Positions 8,346 through 15,705 of a DNA stretch of 64,000 nucleotides are shown here, in pieces. Numbering within the stretch: the stretch's first letter is position 1; the number at the start of each line of letters is the position of its first letter. A program made the translations under genes and the position numbers. Below the pieces are notes generated by a model that worked only from the letters and a program-made list of their open reading frames with translations, was not told where the DNA came from and made no database searches. This DNA is from Bacillota bacterium (GTDB lineage: Bacteria; Bacillota; Clostridia; Tissierellales; Sedimentibacteraceae). Location of the stretch: positions 1-64,000 of the forward strand of contig JAEXUD010000005.1 in assembly GCA_023453025.1 (NCBI GenBank). The letters run 5' to 3'.

Positions 8346-9437
8346 TTATTGCAATCTCTCAATACCGAAATCTTCAGGTGAACTGGTTCCTCCGCCTGCA
8401 TCATATAATAGCCAAGCTGCTCTTGATGTCCATTCATCACAGAATTTATATGCTTCTTCTCCGGAATAATCAGCTCTGATTAAATACAAGTTGTTGCAGT
8501 AATCAATCCATCTTTGATCATCAAGAACTTTGCCAACGCTTTCCCTTAAAACATCAACAATTTCTTGAGGAGTATCTTTTGATACAAATACACCAAAGTA
8601 AGGACCATATGGCAATATATCTGATAACTCAGTAAATAGAGTTCCCATTGTTGCAATATCTTCAAGTCCTTCAACAGGTTCGTTGGTAAATGTAGCCAAT
8701 ATTTTAAGTTTATTTCCTTTATGAGCTTCTACCATTGTTTGAACCATTTCTATAGTTGCATCTATTTCTCCTGACATTACACCGGTTATAGCGGCAGATG
8801 ATCCTTGGAACGGAACAAATGTAAACTCGCAGCCCAGTTCACTTTGGAGTACCAAACCGGAAATATGCGGAACGGTTCCAGGTCCTGCTGTACCTATTCT
8901 TAACTCTCCCGGATGATCCTTTGCATATTGTATGAATTCTTCAGCAGAATTAAATGGTGAATCCGGGGGAACTGCTAATACCGGTACAGCCTGTGTCGTA
9001 ATATATACAGGTATAAAGTCTCTGGTAGGATTCAAATCAATGGTACCCATTGTCTGCCAAATAGACATAATTTCTGATCCGAAAAATATGGTATATCCAT
9101 CAGGGGCTTGGTCAAGTACATGTTGAGCAGCTTGAGCACTTGCTGCTCCTACCATATTGGTTATACCTATGCCAATGCCAAGTTCTTCTTGTACTAAAGG
9201 TAGTACACCTCTTGCAATTAAATCAGTTGCGCCTCCGGCTGGAAAACCTACATAAGCTTGTATAGGTTCTGTTGGGTATTCAATCTTCTTTTCTTCTTTA
9301 CTTTCTTGTTCTTCCGGCTGTTCAGCAGCGGGCGGATTCTCGGCAGGCGGATTTTCAGCTGTTGGTTGACTACATCCAGCTAATGCCAGAGAAAGTAATA
9401 ACATCAAAACTAATAAAAAGATACATGATTTTTTCAT
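8346..9437 (-). CDS. tctC: Tripartite tricarboxylate transporter substrate-binding lipoprotein, TctC/Bug family
   Basis: A 363-residue extracellular binding protein. The N-terminus has a lipoprotein signal with lipobox LAGC near residue 21, followed by a Pro/Glu-rich linker (residues about 24-52) and then the Bug fold. Landmarks are the YVGFPAGGATDLIARG substrate loop, GAASAQAAQHVLDQAPDGYTIF and GTAGPGTVPHISGL. It delivers substrate to TctA/TctB. A hairpin and 87 bases separate it from tctB. A gap of 305 bases separates it from the creatininase-family gene upstream, so it may also have its own promoter, although I could not find a convincing one. Confidence 0.92.
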   Translation of the reverse strand: MKKSCIFLLVLMLLLSLALAGCSQPTAENPPAENPPAAEQPEEQESKEEKKIEYPTEPIQAYVGFPAGGATDLIARGVLPLVQEELGIGIGITNMVGAASAQAAQHVLDQAPDGYTIFFGSEIMSIWQTMGTIDLNPTRDFIPVYITTQAVPVLAVPPDSPFNSAEEFIQYAKDHPGELRIGTAGPGTVPHISGLVLQSELGCEFTFVPFQGSSAAITGVMSGEIDATIEMVQTMVEAHKGNKLKILATFTNEPVEGLEDIATMGTLFTELSDILPYGPYFGVFVSKDTPQEIVDVLRESVGKVLDDQRWIDYCNNLYLIRADYSGEEAYKFCDEWTSRAAWLLYDAGGGTSSPEDFGIERLQ

Positions 9438-9742
9438 TATAACCCTCCATTTTAAAATATAAGTATTGTTTAAGTATTATTTATGCAATACCTTGAAGCA
9501 ACTTACCAATTACAAAACCTGCCCTCCTTTCAACAGTATTTCTAAATTTATGATCAATGTATCCGTAGCAATCTGGTTTGTGTGTAATATGGAAATGCAT
9601 ATTAACCATAATCAACTACTTTTAAAAATCATATCTATGTATCTTACAATTTAACTCATGTTTTTAAAATAATTATATTTGCAACAGACTCTATAAATAT
9701 TGTACACATTTTATATAGTCCAAGCTTTTAATAATTAAACCA
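9438..9742. other. Intergenic gap upstream of tctC, nothing recognised
   Basis: This 305-base AT-rich stretch separates the creatininase-family gene from tctC. It has no sigma-54 pattern, no clear sigma-A promoter with good spacing, no strong hairpin with a T-run and no credible coding frame. A 62-codon plus-strand frame inside it lacks a ribosome site. It may still hold a weak promoter for the transporter genes. Confidence 0.4.
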
Positions 9743-10699
9743 TTAAATTGGATATCGATGTGCATATAGACTTTTTCCTCCATTGTGAGGGCCTTTTAAC
9801 AATGCTTCGATAGTTTCACGGTCTTGTTCTGTTACATTGCCGCAATCAGGAAGAACACCCGGCGGAAATTTTGCCAATATGTCATTGTGCAATTTAATAA
9901 AGTAATCCAGCAATGCTTCCAGCCCCTCTTCTGCCTTCTTTGGATCTGCTATCGACGGTTTCCCGACAACTCCTTCGGGATAACCTTTTATTTCAAGATA
10001 TCCGCATCCCATAGTGCAATGTCCGGGTAAAGGCCATTGATAAACGTCCCCGCCTAAATCAATGTGCCCATGCGGCAGGAAGCCCTTTGGCTCTGTATCT
10101 TCAAAATCTTCGGGATGATTAAGCTCCGGGAATAATGCCATTGAATAAGATGCTTCAACTTCATCAGCATGCCTGAATGCAGTTTCCCATGGACCTCCAT
10201 GCTCTTTGTCTCTTAGATGCTTTGCTATAGCTGTAGGCCAGTTTAAGAATGTTATCACTGCAGGAACCTGGCAAATCTTTCCAAATTCCTGAATTGCATT
10301 TGGAATTACGTATTCCTGTCCATGTCCGTTTAAAAGTATCATTTTTCTAAAACCGGCATTCCAATAACCTGCAATTATAGCTCTTAAATATCCAACAAAA
10401 ATATCTTCGGGTATAACTACAGTACCGGGCATGCCTATCTGACTCCATGGATGTGAGCCAAACCATACCGGCTGTGATACTGTGCAGCCTGTTTCCTTAG
10501 CAACTATTTCAGCCATTCTTGTAACCAGGAATCCGTCTTCACCTGTAACCTGCCCTCTCCCGTGTTGTTCGGTTGAGCCTATGGGAATAATTATTATATC
10601 ATTAACTTTAAGTCTTTCTTCGATTTGTTTCCAAGTCATATTTTGAAAATATATGCCGTCGCCTAAATCAAGATGACCCTTTGAGTATTCATACTTCAT
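9743..10699 (-). CDS. Creatininase-family metal-dependent hydrolase
   Basis: A 318-residue member of the creatininase fold. The metal-ligand motifs are visible: IIPIGSTEQHG near residue 40 (Glu and His), an Asp shortly after (TGEDG), LLNGHGQEYV near residue 125, and a downstream Glu in ADEVEAS. Family members hydrolyse cyclic amides, formamides or ring carbon-carbon bonds of cyclic ketones, so the fold fits ring opening of a cyclic substrate. It is about 60 residues longer than typical creatininase, with insertions after residue 190. It is cotranscribed with the cupin 29 bases upstream. The actual substrate is not known. Confidence 0.75.
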   Translation of the reverse strand: MKYEYSKGHLDLGDGIYFQNMTWKQIEERLKVNDIIIIPIGSTEQHGRGQVTGEDGFLVTRMAEIVAKETGCTVSQPVWFGSHPWSQIGMPGTVVIPEDIFVGYLRAIIAGYWNAGFRKMILLNGHGQEYVIPNAIQEFGKICQVPAVITFLNWPTAIAKHLRDKEHGGPWETAFRHADEVEASYSMALFPELNHPEDFEDTEPKGFLPHGHIDLGGDVYQWPLPGHCTMGCGYLEIKGYPEGVVGKPSIADPKKAEEGLEALLDYFIKLHNDILAKFPPGVLPDCGNVTEQDRETIEALLKGPHNGGKSLYAHRYPI

Positions 10700-10728
10700 A
10701 GAAACCTCCTCTGTTTATTTTTTCTTGA

Positions 10729-11094
10729 TTACTCATGCTTTAAATGATCTGGAAGCGGTGGTGCATAAGCCCAAACTATTTTAAAAGGTGTATCTCCTGT
10801 ATTAATTATTTGATGATCTACTCCCAATGGAGAGAACAATGCTGTTCCCGGGCGTAAATCATATTCTTCATTGCCGCAAATTAATTTTCCGGTTCCTTCA
10901 ATTACAAACATCGCTTCTTCAGAATCTGTATGTTTATGAATTGGAATACCGCTTCCCGGTTCTGAAACATTAGTTCCCATTGAAATTTGTTTTGCTCCTA
11001 CAGTATGTTCACTTATTAATATTTTTGACACTCTTGGCCATGGGGTTTTTTTAGTACCCTCAACTTCACTCTCTCTAACTATAACCTTTGCCAT
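10729..11094 (-). CDS. Small cupin-domain protein
   Basis: A single-domain cupin of 121 residues. Cupin motif 1 is clear (GSGIPIHKHTDSEEAMFVIEG, with metal ligands His, His, Glu) and motif 2 appears as PGTALFSPLGVDHQIINTG. Such proteins are isomerases, decarboxylases, dioxygenases or small-ligand binders. In an anaerobe an isomerase or tautomerase is more plausible than a dioxygenase. It sits between a ferredoxin and the creatininase-family hydrolase in the same orientation and probably acts on the same pathway intermediate. Confidence 0.75.
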   Translation of the reverse strand: MAKVIVRESEVEGTKKTPWPRVSKILISEHTVGAKQISMGTNVSEPGSGIPIHKHTDSEEAMFVIEGTGKLICGNEEYDLRPGTALFSPLGVDHQIINTGDTPFKIVWAYAPPLPDHLKHE

Positions 11095-11142
11095 GGTAAT
11101 TCTCCTCTCAATAATTTAATTTAATTCCTAAATAGTATTTTT

Positions 11143-11158
11143 AACCTCCTTCGAGGTT
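11143..11158 (-). other. Short stem-loop between ferredoxin and cupin genes
   Basis: A 6-bp perfect stem, AACCTC and GAGGTT with a 4-base loop, lies between the two genes. Read on the minus strand, the second arm contains a GGAGGTT sequence that looks like a ribosome site but has no start codon after it. No T-run follows. It may be an mRNA processing or stabilising hairpin. Confidence 0.4.
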
Positions 11159-11171
11159 TGAAAGCTTAACC

Positions 11172-11351
11172 TTAGTCTTCTTCAAATATGGCTTCCTGCG
11201 GACAAGTATTCAAACAAGAATAGCATTCGATACAAATATCTGAATCTATATATGCTTTTCCGTCTTTTTCATTTAAATTTGCCGCACCTACACCGCACAC
11301 TTCCGAACAAATTCCATCCCCATTGCATTTACTGATATCTACCTTAAGCAT
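11172..11351 (-). CDS. Small 4Fe-4S ferredoxin-like protein
   Basis: A 59-residue open frame with ATG at 11351 and GGAGGGTAAA upstream. The sequence starts MLKVDISKCNGDGICSEVCG and has a second motif CIECYSCLNTCPQEAI. The second motif is a canonical CxxCxxCxxxCP. The first has CNGDGICSEVCG, with altered spacing and Gly in place of a ligand, so only one regular cluster, or one regular and one modified cluster, is expected. It lies between the CoA-transferase and cupin genes in the same orientation and probably supplies electrons to a pathway enzyme such as the nitroreductase-family protein. Confidence 0.85.
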   Translation of the reverse strand: MLKVDISKCNGDGICSEVCGVGAANLNEKDGKAYIDSDICIECYSCLNTCPQEAIFEED

Positions 11352-11399
11352 TTTACCCTCCTGTGCCGGTTATTAGATTGTGCTTTGATTAATTGACAT

Positions 11400-12158
11400 T
11401 TAAATATATAACTTCTTAGGGTCAATAACATTTCTTAACAAATAAATTTCTTTTTCATTTGGCAAATCTGTTTCTTTTAAAGCTTCCGCAAACTTAATAT
11501 CAAAGCCTGTATTTTCTATAATTTGTTCCTTTGTTACACCTGGATGAATTGATTCTATCTGCATTTCTTTATTATCATTATTAAAATTCATAACACAAAA
11601 ATTTGTAATAATCTTAATATCTTTACATTTTGGAAGCCCTGAATCTTCTCTTGATGTTTTACCCCTTAAATATCCTACTGTTGTTGTGAAGTCGACTAGC
11701 TCTACAATTTTTCTTTTTTGATGCTTTGCAATAGCAAAAACTTTTTTAGAATATGATGCAATATCTGCTGCTCCGCCGCTTCCGTTTATATGTTTGAAGT
11801 AATCCTTCTCATAAACTCCCGTGGAATTTATATTTCCAAACTTATCAACCTGCAGTCCACCCAAAAATCCTACATCAATCAAGCCCCTGTGCAATATACT
11901 TCCTAAGGAACCCACAAAGCTAGTAAAATAATCACTTCTATACCACAATCTCGGGTCGGCAATTCCTACTCCGGCATCTACGCTTTCAGGATTGACAACA
12001 CCAATTTCAAATATTATATTTAAATTAGGTGCATGGGAGTTCTTTGCCAAAAGTGTCGCTACCTGAGGAAGCCCTAACCCTACTACTATGTTTTGTCCAT
12101 CTTCAAGCATCCTTGAAGCTGTAGCAGCCATTAATTCATTGGTAGTATAATTACTCAT
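11400..12158 (-). CDS. CoA-transferase family I, beta subunit (glutaconate CoA-transferase-like)
   Basis: A 252-residue beta chain of a two-subunit family I CoA-transferase. The segment NLNIIFEIGVVNPES holds the probable catalytic Glu, residue 51 from the chosen ATG, aligned with the known active-site Glu54 of glutaconate CoA-transferase subunit B. GGAADIASYSKKVFAI is another typical GctB stretch. ATG 12158 follows GGGGTGG and overlaps the alpha subunit stop. The enzyme would activate an imported or generated carboxylate by moving CoA from acetyl-CoA or another donor. The acid is not identifiable from sequence. Confidence 0.85.
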   Translation of the reverse strand: MSNYTTNELMAATASRMLEDGQNIVVGLGLPQVATLLAKNSHAPNLNIIFEIGVVNPESVDAGVGIADPRLWYRSDYFTSFVGSLGSILHRGLIDVGFLGGLQVDKFGNINSTGVYEKDYFKHINGSGGAADIASYSKKVFAIAKHQKRKIVELVDFTTTVGYLRGKTSREDSGLPKCKDIKIITNFCVMNFNNDNKEMQIESIHPGVTKEQIIENTGFDIKFAEALKETDLPNEKEIYLLRNVIDPKKLYI

Positions 12159-13080
12159 ATGCACCACCCCAATTCTTTTTATAACCGTATACCGGATCTG
12201 TTTTAATTTTATTTAACACCGGTATGCCGCCACATTTCTCAAGAAATTCATTGTGATCCTTTGTTCCTTTAATGTATTCATCAATAAATAAATCAAACTC
12301 ATACTGTTTTTTTGTCAATTGTGCATATTTAGTCAACATGTCGCTATCATAATCATACATTTTATAAACAGCAGTCGGATAAGCACCATATGGAACTTCT
12401 ATTACTGCATATGTAAATACATTTGGTATGACAACCTTTTCAGGATGCATTTTAACAAATTCGTTTGATACAATTTGATCTACAGTTACATAAAGCTTCT
12501 TTGCAGCTTTTCCCATTTCTAAATCCCATACAGGTCCATCTATTAAAATATTTCCCTTCTCATCAGCATAGGGAGCATGAATTACTGCATAGTCAGGCTG
12601 CAATGCTTTCATTAAAACATATTTATCATCGCTGTCATATGGTGATGCTGAAAGCATAACCGATTCATCATTTTTCTTAAATAAATTCTCCAGAATACTT
12701 GTTCCAAGCAAGGTCTTTGTAGGGATGTAAGGGATTCCTAATGAACCGGCAAGAAATCTGTAGGTAAGACTGAGTCCGCTGAATTCACGGGCATCAATTG
12801 TGCCTTTTTCAAAAGCCTCATTAATCCTTCCCATTCTTCCGAACCTGTCCAGGGAGCCTCCACCATAGGACAGTTTCCTGACAGCTCCGGCTCCTACAAG
12901 CATATCTGTTGCCATGCATACTATTGATTGATATACATTAAGGTCCTTCTTACCCTGTCTTATTAACTCACTTATAAATGCAACAGGACTTCTTGTAATC
13001 GCAAAACCTCCGATTGCTATCTCAGCACCGTCTGGTATTTCATTGACTGCATCTCTCAATTTCATTATTTTACAGCTCAT
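12151..13080 (-). CDS. CoA-transferase family I, alpha subunit (glutaconate CoA-transferase-like)
   Basis: A 309-residue alpha chain. It opens with MKLRDAVNEIPDGAEIAIGGF, the usual CoA-binding start of GctA/ScoA-type subunits, and contains DYAVIHAPYADEKGNILIDGP in the second half. ATG 13080 is chosen because AAGGA lies six bases upstream; an in-frame TTG 15 bases earlier has no site. It follows the unknown Cys-rich gene by one base, and its end overlaps the beta subunit start, so these three genes are translationally coupled. Confidence 0.85.
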   Translation of the reverse strand: MSCKIMKLRDAVNEIPDGAEIAIGGFAITRSPVAFISELIRQGKKDLNVYQSIVCMATDMLVGAGAVRKLSYGGGSLDRFGRMGRINEAFEKGTIDAREFSGLSLTYRFLAGSLGIPYIPTKTLLGTSILENLFKKNDESVMLSASPYDSDDKYVLMKALQPDYAVIHAPYADEKGNILIDGPVWDLEMGKAAKKLYVTVDQIVSNEFVKMHPEKVVIPNVFTYAVIEVPYGAYPTAVYKMYDYDSDMLTKYAQLTKKQYEFDLFIDEYIKGTKDHNEFLEKCGGIPVLNKIKTDPVYGYKKNWGGAYE

Positions 13081-13081
13081 A

Positions 13082-13525
13082 TCAGCTTCCTTCAACTACT
13101 GCTGAATCCGCTATTTTAGCACATCGGATACTGCAGCATTCTCCATTGATGTCTATTGGAAGCAATTCCGGCGAAAGACCGAGCTCACTTTCAATAGCGT
13201 TCATAAACATGTTAGCAATCGGACAGCTTAAAGGCTGCATACCTTTCTCATAAAATGAATTACTTATATTGTATAGACAACAGTTTTTTATTTTTGCTCT
13301 GAATTCGATATCATCCTGTAATATTTCAATTTCTTCAAGAAATTTATTATCTGCCAGCCAATTTTTTAATGTATCAATATCATTTGCTTTTTCTCCAAGC
13401 AAAGATTTAATGTAAGGTACACCGGCTAAAGTTAATCTATATCTTGCACCCTTGCCCCTTTCATCATAAAATGCTTTTTGAACTTCAAATAATATCTGGT
13501 CTTTAAAATTATTTATATCACTCAT
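13082..13525 (-). CDS. Unknown Cys-rich protein linked to a CoA-transferase
   Basis: I do not recognise this 147-residue protein. The N-terminal half is charged and helical (EVQKAFYDERGKGARYRLTLAG). The C-terminal half carries three cysteine groups: NCCLYN near 91, PLSCPIANMF near 109 and GECCSIRC near 134, followed by AKIA. The pattern resembles small ligand- or metal-binding domains (V4R-like or ATC-hydrolase-like) only loosely. It is encoded directly before, and one base from, the CoA-transferase alpha subunit, which suggests an accessory, sensor or maturation role for that step. Confidence 0.6.
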   Translation of the reverse strand: MSDINNFKDQILFEVQKAFYDERGKGARYRLTLAGVPYIKSLLGEKANDIDTLKNWLADNKFLEEIEILQDDIEFRAKIKNCCLYNISNSFYEKGMQPLSCPIANMFMNAIESELGLSPELLPIDINGECCSIRCAKIADSAVVEGS

Positions 13526-13578
13526 CTTATATCCTCCATAGCTTTTTAATCAGCGTATATGTTATTGATAGTCAATTC

Positions 13579-14238
13579 CTATTTTTCGTAGTAAGCTTCT
13601 CCGAATTTCTCATTGAAAACCAAATCCTTTAAAGGAATTCTTGGTCTTGGGTTTGCTAATTTAGCCGGAACTCCTATTGAAATAATCGCAAACAGCTTAA
13701 ACTCATCAGTTACCTCGAAGCGTTCCTTCATCCTGAGTTCATCTCTTATGTCAATACATGGAGCAACCAGCCAGCATGCGCCCAGTCCCAGACTTGTTAC
13801 CGTCAAAAGCATATTTTCAATAGCTGCAGAAGTATCAAATGGTGCATCCCAAACCTCCTTTTTACCTAGTACAAGAATATTGACATCTGCTTCACTGACA
13901 AAAGCTGAAACATTGCCGGAAGTTAACTTTTTATATGCAGCTTTCTTCTTTTCTTCATCTTGCAAACCTGTAAACCTGGCCTGCATTTGTTTACTTAAAA
14001 ATTCACCTGTAAATCTTCTTCCGCTGCCGTGCTTGCCGACATATGACAAGAAATCCTTGTTACCTTGATCCTTAACTACAATAAATCTCCACGGTTGTGC
14101 ATTTTCACCAGAAGGTGCTTGCCTGGCACTTTCTAATATATGTCTCAAGTCCTCCTCCGTAATCTTCTGGTCGGTATACTTTCTTATACTCCTGCGATCC
14201 TTTATTACTTGAAAGAATACATCCTTTGTGTCTTCCAT
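13579..14238 (-). CDS. Nitroreductase-family FMN oxidoreductase
   Basis: A 219-residue FMN protein of the NfsB/FRP superfamily. The FMN phosphate and ring contacts are visible: DRRSIRKYTDQKI near residue 12, ARQAPSGENAQPWRFIVV near 38, and GLGACWLVAP near 150. ATG 14238 is preferred because AAAGGAGA lies at a proper distance, while a GTG nine bases earlier overlaps that site. It is the first gene after a sigma-54 promoter, so it heads the transcription unit. Such enzymes reduce nitro groups, quinones, enones or act as dehydrogenases. Here reduction of an unsaturated pathway intermediate is likely but unproven. Confidence 0.82.
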   Translation of the reverse strand: MEDTKDVFFQVIKDRRSIRKYTDQKITEEDLRHILESARQAPSGENAQPWRFIVVKDQGNKDFLSYVGKHGSGRRFTGEFLSKQMQARFTGLQDEEKKKAAYKKLTSGNVSAFVSEADVNILVLGKKEVWDAPFDTSAAIENMLLTVTSLGLGACWLVAPCIDIRDELRMKERFEVTDEFKLFAIISIGVPAKLANPRPRIPLKDLVFNEKFGEAYYEK

Positions 14239-14440
14239 AATGTGCACTCTCCTTTATTTTTTATTGTATTATTTTTTTATCTCTACATAGTAAGTAGATA
14301 TGAAAACGTTTTAATTACTCAATACTCTACATTAAAATACATGCAATATATGTTAAATATTGTCGGCATCGTTTTCCTAAGTATTGTTCTTTTTCAAGCT
14401 ATTAATAAAACAGTAATGAATTAATTCAATATAATGATAT

Positions 14441-14456
14441 GCAATTTAAGTGCCAT
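14441..14456 (-). promoter_or_regulatory. Sigma-54 promoter for the nitroreductase operon
   Basis: On the minus strand the sequence reads ATGGCACTTAAATTGC, with the invariant GG and GC doublets separated by exactly ten bases. It fits the TGGCAC-N5-TTGC consensus without mismatch. Transcription would start near 14430 and lead into the nitroreductase gene at 14238. Being sigma-54, it needs an AAA+ activator, for which the palindrome about 100 bases upstream is the likely site. Confidence 0.85.
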
Positions 14457-14493
14457 ACAAGGTTTATTTTTTAAAAATATATAAACCTTGTAT
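14455..14493. repeat. 13-bp perfect inverted repeat, possible terminator of the Ldh unit
   Basis: Arms ATACAAGGTTTAT (14455-14467) and ATAAACCTTGTAT (14481-14493) are separated by 13 AT bases. Read on the minus strand it lies downstream of the Ldh-family gene and upstream of the nitroreductase gene, so it may end the first transcript. No T-run follows because the arm abuts the -24 element of the sigma-54 promoter, so a regulatory role is also possible. Confidence 0.5.
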
Positions 14494-14535
14494 TTTCAGC
14501 ATTAAATTGTTAAAGAAAGTTTAAAGCATCATTAA

Positions 14536-14554
14536 ATATTTCATATTGAAATAT
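14536..14554. promoter_or_regulatory. Candidate activator site, ATATTTCA-TAT-TGAAATAT palindrome
   Basis: A perfect palindrome with 8-bp arms around TAT, centred about 104 bases upstream of the -12 element of the sigma-54 promoter at 14441. This is the usual distance for an enhancer-binding activator. The core TTTCA-N3-TGAAA recurs upstream of the sigma-54 promoter at 19440, which supports a shared regulator. Confidence 0.6.
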
Positions 14555-14623
14555 ATTTTTTTTATAATGATATATAAGTAATTAAAATTGAAATACAAGC
14601 CATAAGAATATATTTTTCACTTA

Positions 14624-15670
14624 TTATAATTTTGAAATGTCATATTTATCTGCCAATTTATTTAATAAATCGACGACTTCAATATCAACAGGTATTCCTT
14701 CTGTTTTTCTTTTATCCATTAAATTTTGTTCAATTTCTCCAGCCATAAAAATTTCATTATCTCCCTTGGGAGGCAATCTTTTAATTTTATTAATAACCGT
14801 ATCAACATTATTTTTGTATAATTCTGTATCTATAAAACTTTCAATGTTGATTGCTATGAACATATGGCTTGTTTTTGACGGTCCGCTCATATTAGTAACT
14901 GTTTTAACTTCACCGGTAAGTGCGGTATTCGTTAAAACTCCGGTTAATAAATCAACTATCAAGGACATTCCTGAACCTTTAACACCACCTATTGGAACCA
15001 AGCTTCCTTTTAATGCTTCATTAGGGTCAGTTGTTGGATTTCCGTCAGCATCAAGTCCCCAATCCAAAGGCATTTCTTTATTTTGTAATGCACACATGCG
15101 AATTCTTCCTCTGGCTACTGTTGACATTGACATATCTAATACTACCGGCCTGCAATTCTTAGCCGGAACCGCAACTGTCAAAGGATTTGTACCTAATAAC
15201 GGAGTCTTTGTTCCAAAGGGAGCAATAGCAGGAGATGCATTCGTCATTACTAATCCTATCATATTTTTTTCTAATGCCATCATTGAATAGTATGCGGCAA
15301 CACCAAAATGATTTGAATTTTTAACTGCAGCCATTCCGATACCGTAAAGGCCGGCAATGTTCATTGCTTGCTTCATCGCTTTATAACCGGCAACCTGACC
15401 CATTCCATTATCAGCATCCAACAACGTAACTGCAGCTGCCTGGTTATTTGTAAATTTCATATCGGCATTTGGGTTTATTAGGCCTTGCTCCATTCTTTCT
15501 ATATATGTAGGCAGTCTCACAATACCATGTGATTTTACATTCCTTAATTCAGCAAATATTAAAGTGTCGCTTATTATTTCAGCATCTTTTGAATCAAAAC
15601 CGGCTTTTATGAGCATATTGATGCAAAAATCATTTAATACATTAACATCGTATAATATAGGTTTATCCAC
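14624..15670 (-). CDS. Malate/L-lactate dehydrogenase family (Ldh2) oxidoreductase
   Basis: A 348-residue NAD(P)-dependent dehydrogenase of the YlbC/ComC/AllD type, unrelated to Rossmann-fold lactate dehydrogenase. Signatures are SHGIVRLPTYIERM near residue 52, the AVKNSNHFGVAAYYSM motif near 120 with the catalytic His, GTNPLTVAVP near 160 and VGGVKGSGMSLIVDLLTG-type GGVKGSGMSLIVDLL near 230. Members oxidise malate, sulfolactate, ureidoglycolate or 2,3-diketogulonate. With malic enzyme and fumarase encoded just upstream, a 2-hydroxy acid such as malate or a methylmalate is the likely substrate. It is the last gene of the first unit. Confidence 0.85.
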   Translation of the reverse strand: MDKPILYDVNVLNDFCINMLIKAGFDSKDAEIISDTLIFAELRNVKSHGIVRLPTYIERMEQGLINPNADMKFTNNQAAAVTLLDADNGMGQVAGYKAMKQAMNIAGLYGIGMAAVKNSNHFGVAAYYSMMALEKNMIGLVMTNASPAIAPFGTKTPLLGTNPLTVAVPAKNCRPVVLDMSMSTVARGRIRMCALQNKEMPLDWGLDADGNPTTDPNEALKGSLVPIGGVKGSGMSLIVDLLTGVLTNTALTGEVKTVTNMSGPSKTSHMFIAINIESFIDTELYKNNVDTVINKIKRLPPKGDNEIFMAGEIEQNLMDKRKTEGIPVDIEVVDLLNKLADKYDISKL

Positions 15671-15705
15671 ATTACCACCTCTTTTAAGGGAATTATAAGT
15701 ATTTA

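Larger units (their letters stand above)
14248..14623. other. Regulatory intergenic region between two catabolic units
   Basis: This 376-base non-coding stretch holds, from right to left on the minus strand, a TTTCA-N3-TGAAA palindrome, a 13-bp inverted repeat and a sigma-54 promoter, each listed separately. The remaining sequence is AT-rich and shows nothing more. A 94-codon plus-strand frame that runs into it is mostly antisense to the nitroreductase gene and is not credible. Confidence 0.7.

Noticed and set aside
6280..9437. Idea that the transporter is a citrate carrier (TctCBA in the strict sense)
   Set aside because: No citrate lyase, citrate-specific enzymes or two-component tctDE genes are nearby, and the TTT family carries many other acids.
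9466..9654. Plus-strand open frame of 62 codons upstream of tctC
   Set aside because: No ribosome site, composition like AT-rich non-coding DNA, and opposite to the surrounding operon.
14140..14424. Plus-strand frame of 94 codons beside the nitroreductase gene
   Set aside because: Nearly a third is antisense to a well-supported gene, the rest crosses the sigma-54 promoter, and there is no ribosome site.
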